The position numbers were made by a program, and so were the translations under genes. From Tieghemiomyces parasiticus (taxonomy: Eukaryota; Kickxellomycota; Dimargaritomycetes; Dimargaritales; Dimargaritaceae): 55,999 nt of DNA. The notes below the pieces were generated by a model. That model did no database searches. It was not told where the DNA came from and worked only from the letters and a program-made list of their open reading frames with translations. The DNA is taken from NCBI GenBank assembly GCA_027575765.1, contig JANBPT010000210.1, positions 1 to 55,999 of the forward strand, in the 5' to 3' direction. The stretch's first letter is position 1, and every line of letters starts with the position of its first letter. Positions 31,280 through 40,900 of this stretch are shown piece by piece.

Positions 31280-34200
31280 TTAGCCGGCGGTGAGTTCGCG
31301 CAAAATCTGGTCGTAGTAGACCCCGTAGGTGCGCCGGTTGTGAGACAGCAGACTGCCAATTAGGGTGAACAGCTGGCGCATTTCGGGCGCCACGAGGTCT
31401 AGGCCGTAGCTGCGTAGGAGGGATTCGGCTGCGGCGGACTTGGTCGCCGGCGGCGTTTGGGGGACCCCTCCGCGGGGCTCCATCTCGCTTGCGCCGCGGC
31501 TCATGAAACCGGTTGCCATCCGGATACCCAGCGGGTTGGCCGGCGCGGGGCCGGCCTCGGAGGCGCTATCACCTTCGGCGGGCTTACTGAAGTGGCCTGG
31601 GTAAAGCAGCCAAGTGCGGAGGACGGTGCGCAGACGTCGGGACAACACATTGAACACCGGGTCCCGGTACGAAAGAGTCTTGAGCACCAGCGTACGTACC
31701 ACCTCGGGCGCCACAGGTTTATGGGGTCCCCCCAGATACGTGGTAGCCGGAGATAAGGTTTGGAGTGGTGAGGAGGTGGTCTCGTTGGCGGCCAGGTCGC
31801 CGCCGTCGTTAGGACCGCTGCTGATTGCTCGCTGTAACTCGGCCACGAGGTGGTCCACGTTCGTCTCGTCGTGACGGAGCAGCTCCAGGAGTCGGTCCTT
31901 AAGTAGCTGGCTGGGACTGGCGGGCCCCGTGGCGCCACGATGCAGCAACCGCTGGCGAACGGTCGGCGGGGCTAGGTTCTTTGCCAGGATGAGCAGGGCC
32001 GACACGATGGTGAGGGCCTGCAGCTCGTTCTGGAACCCAAACAGACGGTCCAGGTCCAATAGGAAGGTCTCTGGGCACTGTCCCGGGTCGGCCACTTGGG
32101 TGGCGAAGAGGAGGTTCAGGACGCCCTCGTAGTACCAGGCAAGGAACTGGGACCCCTCCGTAGCGTCGCCCCGGCCAGAGCTCGTGACGGCCTGCTCAAG
32201 CCACCGTCGGGTATGATCCAGGGTCAGGTCGCCGGACTGCAAACGACGGTCAAAGTGTTCGCGCTCGTAGCGGGCGGCGTGACGGGCCAGAAACGGGCGG
32301 ATAAGAGTGATCTGAGCGTTCAGGTAGTCCTGCTGCATGCGCTGTAGCGCCTCAAGGGTAACCTGGGCGCCGCGGAAGGGGTCATCAAGGGCACGCAGGT
32401 GGGCCACTTCGCTGTCTCGTTCGGGGGCGCACATTTGGGCCATCAAGTCCGCGATGAAGCTGAGGTAGGCTTTAAAGTCAAACTCGGCCAGGGAGGCTGG
32501 ACGGGCCCGCCACTGCTGTTCAAGCAGGTCAACGTCCAGACGGGCCTCGATGGTGGCACGGAGAGGTCCGCGGGCTGGAGCAACACTCAGCAGAAGGTCG
32601 CGGTAGTCCCGAAACAATTCGACCAGGCAGTCGGTCAGGATTGAGGGTAGGGCCGCGGGGTCATCCGAGGAGTCCGCTGGGGACACCGCTCGGAGATCGG
32701 CGAAAAGCTGGCGGAGGTGATCAAAGTAGGCCCGCTGGGCCACGGACCGTATCTGGCTGGCCACCTCCGGGCCGGGGCCCTGACCTAACTTGAAGTACGG
32801 ATCCACGGCGATCTCGTGGGCCAACTTCTCGTTCTGCAAATACTCGGCGATCCCAGTAGGGGCGGGGATGTCTTCATCGGTTTCATCGGCCGCAGGTGGG
32901 GCTACAGTGTCTGTCTGGTTGGTGGTGGCGGTGGCGGCCGCAGTCAGGGCGTCTTTAGCCAGGGGGACGGCTGGGGAGGCGGCTGGTTGACTGTACTCAC
33001 GGCGAGCGGCTTCCTGGGCCCGGTGCAACCGTTCGAGAGCGGATGGGCCGCCGAACCGCTCAATCTGCTCGCGGATGGCGTCGCGCTGGGCGGCGATAGG
33101 GGCCCGCCAAGTCTCGTCAGCTCCGCCAGCGGTGCGCACCGTGTGCCAGAGCCTGTCAAGTTCCAGAAAATGGGCAATTAGGGTCTCGAGGACATGTCGA
33201 CTGTCTTTGCGCTTCCACGCAAGAAAGGTGCGGTAGAAGGTATCCCAGTCGCGAACAAACGCGCGTACACGCTCAGGATCGGTGGCGGCGCGCGGGCGGT
33301 CGGTCAGACGTTCCAGGCTCCGCGCCATGGAGCTGGCCAGGTCAGCCAGTAGCCGGTCTTGGGGTCCGCTGGGGGACAGGATCTCGCTGGGGTACACTGC
33401 TAGAAGCATCCCCATCAGTAAGAAACGGCCAGCATTGGGGTAGGCGCGGGCCCGCGCTGACGTTGAGGCGGCAGATCCGTCGGTGGGGCCTGTTGGCAAC
33501 TCTGAAAGGTCTGACTGGTCGTCCCGGGCAGCGGCCAGTACGACCCGGACGAGCCGGTCAGCAGCCCGCATCACGGGGGCGGTGGTCATGGCCTGGGTGG
33601 CCGCCGCGGGTCCCAGTTCGCGCAAGCCGGCCAGGGAGAACTGGTGGCGGTGGAGTTCCTGGTGAGCCGAGGTGACCTGGCGGCCCCGGAAGGTCCGCTG
33701 GAGGGCCACGACTCCGCGCTCGATGACCTCCTGACGGCAGCGGTGCTGGGGCGGCGGCGAAGGTGGGCCCCCGGCAATACCAACGCCCGGAGCGGCGAGG
33801 CGGGGCAGGCGCAAGATCCGGTCGCGCCGCGCTTCGGTGAGCCGTAGGCGCTCCTCTAGTTGCTGGCGCTGCCGCTCGACCTTTTGCTGCTGGCGGAAGG
33901 CCTGTAACTGGGCCACTCGTTTGGCGCGGCGTACGCGGTCAGCACATTGTTCGGCCTGCTCCCGAAGGAGCCGGGCGCGGTTCTGGCTGGCCGTCTCTAG
34001 GCTCTCGCGCAGGGCGACCGACTGCTGGTCGGTCTGGGCCTGGGTCTGGCTTTGCTGCTGGGTCCGCACCAGCTCCACGTGGTGGAGGTGCTCGGCTGCC
34101 TTGGCCCGGCGGGCAGCTAGGTAGGCATCGTGATTAAGTTGAGCCTGGGTGGGCGACGTGCCAGTGTAGACGCACTCGGCGTGGGCGTCCTGCTCCCGCC

Positions 34201-34327
34201 GCTGCTGGAGGCGGGTAGCGACGTGGCACGGCTTCTTACGGGTCGGTGTCAGTTCATTTCCGCTGGCAGTGGCGGCCGAGTAAGGAGGCGAGGCCGGAGG
34301 CGGTGGGCCTTGGTCCGAGGCGGCCAT
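31280..34327 (-). CDS. SOK1: TCP11 / Sok1 family protein
   Basis: Single exon, 1015 residues from the ATG at 34327-34325. The frame extends 26 codons further upstream but only to a TTG. The N-terminal third (about 40-200) is charged and Gln/Arg-rich with a predicted long coiled coil (RRAKRVAQLQAFRQQQ, then KVERQRQQLEERLRLTEARR). The C-terminal half (about 490-1015) matches the TCP11 family: AEYLQNEKLAHEI; then QMCAPERDSEVAHLR; then LEALQRMQQDYLNAQITLIR; then ARYEREHFDRRL, the block where TCP11 proteins show CAPxRDEEV and YEREKF. Human TCP11 acts in sperm cAMP signalling, and yeast Sok1 is a dosage suppressor of protein kinase A loss. I infer a similar PKA-linked role only by family. It is divergent with SEC13. 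Confidence 0.85.
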   Translation of the reverse strand: MAASDQGPPPPASPPYSAATASGNELTPTRKKPCHVATRLQQRREQDAHAECVYTGTSPTQAQLNHDAYLAARRAKAAEHLHHVELVRTQQQSQTQAQTDQQSVALRESLETASQNRARLLREQAEQCADRVRRAKRVAQLQAFRQQQKVERQRQQLEERLRLTEARRDRILRLPRLAAPGVGIAGGPPSPPPQHRCRQEVIERGVVALQRTFRGRQVTSAHQELHRHQFSLAGLRELGPAAATQAMTTAPVMRAADRLVRVVLAAARDDQSDLSELPTGPTDGSAASTSARARAYPNAGRFLLMGMLLAVYPSEILSPSGPQDRLLADLASSMARSLERLTDRPRAATDPERVRAFVRDWDTFYRTFLAWKRKDSRHVLETLIAHFLELDRLWHTVRTAGGADETWRAPIAAQRDAIREQIERFGGPSALERLHRAQEAARREYSQPAASPAVPLAKDALTAAATATTNQTDTVAPPAADETDEDIPAPTGIAEYLQNEKLAHEIAVDPYFKLGQGPGPEVASQIRSVAQRAYFDHLRQLFADLRAVSPADSSDDPAALPSILTDCLVELFRDYRDLLLSVAPARGPLRATIEARLDVDLLEQQWRARPASLAEFDFKAYLSFIADLMAQMCAPERDSEVAHLRALDDPFRGAQVTLEALQRMQQDYLNAQITLIRPFLARHAARYEREHFDRRLQSGDLTLDHTRRWLEQAVTSSGRGDATEGSQFLAWYYEGVLNLLFATQVADPGQCPETFLLDLDRLFGFQNELQALTIVSALLILAKNLAPPTVRQRLLHRGATGPASPSQLLKDRLLELLRHDETNVDHLVAELQRAISSGPNDGGDLAANETTSSPLQTLSPATTYLGGPHKPVAPEVVRTLVLKTLSYRDPVFNVLSRRLRTVLRTWLLYPGHFSKPAEGDSASEAGPAPANPLGIRMATGFMSRGASEMEPRGGVPQTPPATKSAAAESLLRSYGLDLVAPEMRQLFTLIGSLLSHNRRTYGVYYDQILRELTAG

Positions 34328-35621
34328 GACAGACTGACGGGGCGGACGTGAGAGAGGTGGAAGGAACGCTGCAAATGAGGCGGGTGACGAAGTCGGCAAG
34401 GTCAATTCGACTGGGCAATATTCGACAGGGCAGGAGCGAGTAAAGGCGGGTGGGGAAGTTGGCTCGGATAGCCGCCTAGAGCGAAGCTTTGTGCTGGGCG
34501 GTGTGTAACGTCAGTGGACAAGAGGAGTGAAATTTAGATTTTTAAGCAGCCTGCACGGTGGCCTTTCCAAAGTGTTCGAGCCGTCTCCCCGAGTCGGGCG
34601 GTGAGAGTGAAACGGGGTCACGCCAACCGGGCATCCCTCCGCTCCCCCCGCTCAGCCGACGCAGCGGTGAATGGGGTTTAGCCCAGGGGTCTCACTACAC
34701 ACTGCGGCTGCCCACCCCTCCCTCCAAGGTACGTATATAGACAATTGTATACGCACTCGGTCGAGCCAGCTGACATCGACCCTGGCCGCGTGTCCTCGAG
34801 AATCCAGCAAGGCGCAGACCCTACGCCTGTCCCGGAGATAGCACAGCTGACCGATTGATGGTCGCCGTCTGCTTGTATACGTGCGCCAGCCTAGGTACTA
34901 CTCATGGGACCAACTGTCCGCCGGTACTAACCTGAGAGCGTTGAGGCCGCCGTCGAAACCTAGACGCCTTACCCTTCATTGGTAAATATTGTGGGACACA
35001 AGTATCCCTAACGATAGCGGCCAGCGTGGTCCCGGCCGTTTCCCTTATTCCGGCACATTACACTTGGGACCGTTGTATGCCGAAAGCATGGTACCCGTGG
35101 CTCACCCATTACAGTTACGGCCGACCTTTAGAGCCTCGTCGCGGCATAGCCAAGTCGCTGAGGCTGACTGTGGGCCTATGAACATGTTGGCACGCTCAAA
35201 CTACGTGGGACATGGCCCACAGAGAAAGAGAGAGAGGGTTATGTGTTTGGTCCTTATAGACCATGAAGCGCTTCCATGCCTCAGTCAATTCAAGCCAGGG
35301 CCTAGACAGTGCCCTGCTCATGGTTAATAGCCAGTCGCCGGTAACCACGGGGGGAGGTGCGGGGGACGGCCCTGCGGCACCCAGTGTCCCACTTCCCAAC
35401 CGCGCCATGTAGTCATCCCCTCGGCGTCGCTAGCCATCTCCGCCCATCCGTTCCCCTTGGCACCATCGTACGACCCACATCGATTTAGCTCCGCTGTACC
35501 TGCAGGCCGCCATCTGTTTTTAGCCCATCCAATTCGTGCCGTCATTGTCGTTTACCGCACCCTTCCAACCAGCGGATAGTTTCGCATTTTACCTCCGCAT
35601 TTCGCTTCATTTCCATACACC
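34328..35621. promoter_or_regulatory. Divergent promoter region of TCP11-like gene and SEC13
   Basis: 1.3 kb between two starts. I see no gene or RNA. Short open frames in it (34989-35327 plus, 35324-35545 minus) have no recognisable protein features. The last 100 bases before SEC13 are pyrimidine-rich, a common fungal core-promoter trait. Confidence 0.45.
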
Positions 35622-36767
35622 ATGGCCGCCACCACTACCACCGCCGCGTTCGACACCCAGCACCAGGACATGATCCACGATGCCCAGCTGGACTACTACG
35701 GCAAGCGGCTCGCGACCTGCTCATCGGACCGCACCGTCCGGGTGTTTGAGGTCCAGGGTGACAAGCAAACCCTTGTGGAGGCCCTCCAGGGCCACGACGG
35801 CCCCGTGTGGCAGGTTGCTTGGGCGCATCCGCGCTTCGGCCCCATCCTGGCCTCCTGCTCGTACGACGGCCGGGTCATCATCTGGAAGGAAATTGAGGGC
35901 GACTGGGTCCGCGTGAAGGAGCACCAGTCCCACACCTCATCCGTCAATTCCATCGCCTGGGCCCCTCAGGAGCTGGGCCCCATCCTGGCCTGCGCCTCAT
36001 CCGACGGCTACGTCTCTATTCTGACCTTTAATGGTAAGTACGCAGAGTACTCCGAATGGGATTCGGAGCTGCTGCGAGGCGGTGACCTCATGTTCCCGCC
36101 CCGTTACGGCGGACCCAAATGCCAAACTACCTTCCCTCCTTACATGTAGTTGTTCGATACTCAATCCTGCCTCACCCCCCCCCTCCAATATCTACACGGT
36201 TCCTATGCGCCTACCTACACCTTCCATTTCTAAACTCGCTGACGTTCAGCCGATGAGGGCGTGTGGACGCAAGAGAAGTTCCTCGCCCATCACGTCGGCG
36301 TTAACGCCGTGTCCTGGAGCTCCCCCGTCGCCCCGGGATCCTTAATCCAGGGTAACAACACCACTGCCCCTAACACCGTAAAGCGCCTGGCTACCGGCGG
36401 CTGCGATAACTTGGTCAAGATTTGGGTGTCGCGGGACGGTGAATGGGTCGAGGACACCGTGTTGGAATTGCATTCCGAATGGGTACGGGACGTAGCCTTC
36501 GCGCCCAATTTCGGCCTAACCAAGACACTTCTGGCCAGCTGCTCGCAGGACCGGACGGTGGTCATCTCCACCCACGACGCCGAGACTAACACCTGGACCA
36601 AGATGCCACTGCGTGAGACCAAGTTCCCCGACGTCGTGTGGCGGGTGAGCTGGTCGCTGACCGGTAGCGCTCTGGCCGTCTCCGGCGGCGACAATAAGGT
36701 CACCGTGTGGAAGCAGAACCTCAAGGGCGCCTGGGAGTGCGTTGAGGAGCTGACAGAGAAGGTGTAG
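35622..36767 (+). CDS. SEC13: Sec13, WD40 subunit of the COPII coat and nuclear pore
   Basis: Two exons, 35622-36033 and 36250-36767. The 216-nt intron has a GTAAGT donor and a TTCAG acceptor. Splicing in phase 1 yields [20 protein letters not shown] without a break, 309 residues (yeast Sec13 has 297). It forms six WD40 blades: [82 protein letters not shown] and [20 protein letters not shown]. Sec13 pairs with Sec31 to form the outer COPII cage on ER vesicles and with Nup145C/Nup96 in the Y complex of the pore; it is also in the SEA complex. An AATAAA signal follows at 36875-36880. Confidence 0.97.
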
Positions 36768-36874
36768 TCCCCCATGATGACTACCCCCTCCAACCCGTGT
36801 TTGATTAGCGCCCTAAGATTGCCTCCCTATTTTACTGGCTCACCTCCGCCTTTCTAGCCTGGGCGTAGCAAAAC

Positions 36875-36880
36875 AATAAA
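36875..36880 (+). terminator. Polyadenylation signal after SEC13
   Basis: AATAAA about 110 bases after the SEC13 stop codon. Confidence 0.5.
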
Positions 36881-37918
36881 CGTTTTCTTGTGTACTAATT
36901 TTATCACCAGCAAGTCCCGGGCTAGTTGATTAGATGAGTGGCGGGGGTGGCTGGACTAGGCGTTATCATGAATGTGGCAAGCCATGAGATTATTCGTACG
37001 ACTACCGTTAGAGTAGTCTCTTTGTCCGTGGCCTCCGTCCTTCGTCTCAGCATTCAGACCTGTGAAGCAGTCGGTAACGAAGTACGCTGCCGCCCCGCCA
37101 CCCCCTCCCCCTAGAGGTTTGCAGTTGACAAGCTAGCCGGGCCTGCTATTTCAGTATGACCTACGTCTCTCTAACGAGGTCCCACTTGCCTTAGTAACGG
37201 TTAACGGACATCATTGACACTGGATCTGCCGGGCTAGGCGTTGGAGACACAGCCGGGATGGAAGTGAGGCGGGGACACAGGCACGTCGTCCGCTGTAACC
37301 GCGCCCACAATCCGAGCGTCGCTGAGTACTCAGGGTCAACAATTCTCGGTGGTGCGGATCGGATAAGCAGATTGGATTGACCAAGAGTAGCGTTCGCTGA
37401 CAGTGAGGAAAGATTACTCTAAGACCTGTCCATCGAGGCACCATCGGCACAAGTCCTCGGTGACACCAACACCTAATCCACCCCGACTCATCACAAGTAC
37501 ACGCACGCCGTGATATCAATCCCATAGCAACCACGACGTTGTTCTTGGAAAAAAAATTAAAATTGGCTTGGGAGGCCAGCGCGCGGAAAGCGGTGGGACG
37601 TCAAGGTTCCCTTCCTGTTCTGGGGGAAGGCTGCCTTGCCGAGCCGAGATCTGCTTTCCCGACAACGCAGCACCCTGGCTATAATATCTACAACACTCGA
37701 TTACCCGCCTGGCCTCCAAGGCTACACTGTGCTTTATTTTTGCATTGGATTACCATTCGGGTTGCATTTGGCATTCCTATTTCGTCTACCTCGATTCCAT
37801 TAGGACACCTCCCATCGCGGCTCTACTCCGCCTATCTTGCCTACAAGCCTGCCGGACATTTCCCAGTCTGATTTAACCGCCCCTGCCCCCACTTCAATAC
37901 TAGATACTACTTTCCAAG
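36881..37918. other. Spacer between SEC13 and eIF5B
   Basis: About 1 kb, probably the SEC13 3' end plus the eIF5B promoter. No gene, RNA or repeat could be supported. Confidence 0.55.
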
Positions 37919-40900
37919 ATGGGTAAGAAGAAGGGAGGAAAGAAGGCCCAAGATGATTATTGGTAAGTCACATCGCGCCTGCCCCAGGATCCGGATCCCG
38001 ACTCAGTGCAGTCCTTAAGCGCACTGGGAACCCCACCTACTCCCATCCGGAGACTCACTCACCCTCCTCCGAACCCGCCGTCCGCAACACCCACCATCGT
38101 CGCAGGGACAACGAGTTTGAGAACGACCAAGCGCTGGTCGAGGCCACCCCAGTGGAACTCGCAGCCGCCGATGTCCCCTCCGGAGAGGAGGACGCCGGTC
38201 TCATGGGTATCATGAACCGCTCAAAAAACAAGAAGACCAAGAAGAAGAACAAGCTGGTCCTGGCGGACGAGCCCGAAGTCGAGGCGGAGGAGCCCGTCCC
38301 TGAGCCTGCGGGTGGGAAGAAGAAAGGCAAGGGAAAGAAGAACCGGCGGGACGACTACGACTACGAGGACCCCTACGCTAACCTCGACGAGGAAGTCCCA
38401 CCGCCACCGGCCGCTGACGAGGAGGAGGTGGAAGAGGAGGAGCCCATTCCGGCCCCTGCGGCGGGAAAGAAGAAGGGCAAGGGCAAGAAGGGCAAGCGGG
38501 ACGACTACGAGGACCCGTATGCCAACCTTGACGAGGAGGTGCCCCCGCCCGCCGCACCCGCGTCCGAACCCAAGAGCAAAGCCAAAGTAAAGGGCAAGGC
38601 GAAGGCCGAACCGACCCCGGCTCCCGCGCCCGCCGCCACCCCGGTCGCCACCCCGGCTCCTTCGGCCGAGAAGAAGACCGCCAAGCCCAAAAAGAAGAAC
38701 GCCAATATCAGTGCGCTGCAAAAGCTGGTAGAGGCACGCAAGGCGGCCGAGGAGGAGGAACGTCTCCGGCAAGAAGAGGAACGGCGGCTGATCGAAGAAG
38801 AGGAGCGACGCCTTGAAGAAGAAGAGCGCCTAGCTGAGGAGGCCGAGGCCGCCAAGAAAGAGGCTGAACGGGTAAGTAGCACTACCAGACAGCACCCGGC
38901 CGATAGACGCAGCTAGCCCAGGCGACATGACCAGAGCCGACTGAGCGAACGAATGCGATATCGGCTGCTCACTACTAACGGTCCATTTCAAATTCACCCT
39001 CATCTCCCTTCACCATCTCCGGAACACCTCACAGGCACGGAAGGAGCAGCTACGCAAGGAGGGCAAGTTGCTGACTAAGTCCCAGAAGGAGGCCCAGAAG
39101 CGCGCCCAGGCTCGTCTGCAGCAACTACTCGATTCGGGCGTTCAGGTCGCCGGCCTGCAAGAGTCGGGGGGCACCAGCTCGGGCAAGGGAAAGAAAGCCA
39201 GCTACAGCAAGCGTAAAAACAAGGGCAAGGGTGCCTCCGAAACCGAGGCCGTAACCGAATCCCTCAAGGGTCTGGCGGTCACTCCCACTCCGCCGGTCGA
39301 AACCCCGGCAGCCGCGGAAGACGACGACGACGAAGATGACTGGGAAAAGCTATTAGAGAGCGACCCGGAACCCGAGCCCGAGGTCAAGGAAGAGGGTGAG
39401 GGATCAGCCGAGAATTCCGACGACGATGACGACGACGACTCGGATGATGACTCCGACTCAGACGAGGAGGCCACGGCCGCCGAGCGAGAGGCTCAGCGGC
39501 GCAAGCAGGAGGCCGCCCAGCGTCGCGAGAAGCGCCACGAGGAGGCTTTGGCCGCCCGCAGTGCCGAGGATCTGCGCTCCCCCATTTGTTGTATCCTGGG
39601 CCATGTCGACACGGGTAAGTGTTTCGGCCTGGGCACTGAGATTCTGATGGCAGACGGTACCGTGCGTGCCGTGGAGACCATCACCGACGGCGACTACGTA
39701 CTGGGCGACGACGGGACCCCGCGCCTGGTCACGGGCACCACCCGTGGCCACGGTCCTATGTTCCGCATCGACGCTGCCGACCCAGCCACCCTTGTCCGTG
39801 GCTTCGTGTGCAATGATGCCCACATCCTGGTGCTCCAAGTGACTGACGCCATCACGGTCCGACACGCCAGCCACACGGCTGGCGAGGCCCCCACGGGTGT
39901 GTACGAAGTGGACTACCTCGAGTTCGCTCCGGGGGCCGAGTCTGAAGAGGACGGCGGCGCCGCCCGCCCTGATCTAGACACCTTCGTCGAGCGCACCGCA
40001 ACCTTCCCGTACCCGAGCGAAGAGTACGCTGACGTGGCCCTCGCCGCCCAGGCCGCCGAACACTTTGCCACGGGGCTGCGGAGCTTCCACGCCCGCCACC
40101 TGTGGCAGCCCAGCGTGACCACCTTTATGGCCGCCCCGGAAAGCGTGCAGGCTCGCGCCCGCATGTACCACCCAGAAACCGTCACGGCCGCCCACCCGCG
40201 CGCCCCGTTTGCCGACCTGGTCCGCACCCTGCCCGGGACGTCGGACATCAATGATCAGGGCCTGGAGGATCTAGCCTGGGCCACTGGTTACGCCTTCGGT
40301 ACCGCGCGCTGGTTCCGTCGTGGAGGGAACGACGTGGACAGCGGGGCCGAGGCAACCACGCCCGAGGACGAAGTGAGCCCGGGGAATGCTCACCAGCCCG
40401 CTCCGCCGGCCTACGTGGCCATCACCGAGGCCTACCCCAAGGTGATGCGTGCTCTGGCCGGCCACAGCTACATGGAGCTCCTGGACCTGGCCCAGTGGGG
40501 CAATGCCACTAAAGTGCGTCGCCCGTTCATTGCTGGTTACCTCGAGGCCGTCGCCGTGGTCACACCCGTCGCGGGGGTGCGGGTACCCATCCGTGGGGTC
40601 CGCACCGAACGGGCCGCCCGCTTAGCCACCCTGCTCCGCGCCGCGGGTCTGACCGTCCGGGCGGCGCCTGAGGAAGGCGAAACTCTTGAGGCCCCGTCGA
40701 CGACCTTTGACTGGTGCACAGTTGCCGGCACGGCCCTCGTGGACTTGCCCTACCGGTCCGCCGATTTTGCTGCTACTATCGCGGCCACCATCCCGCCGGG
40801 CAACCCGGTCGGCGTGCGCAATTGGGCCGTGCGGATCACCAAGCTCCAGGAAGATGCCTTCTACGGGTTCTGCGTCGATGACAACCACCGGTTCCTGCTG

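Noticed and set aside
38221..38772. 183-codon minus-strand Leu/Arg-rich frame
   Set aside because: It is the antisense of the Lys/Glu repeats of eIF5B.
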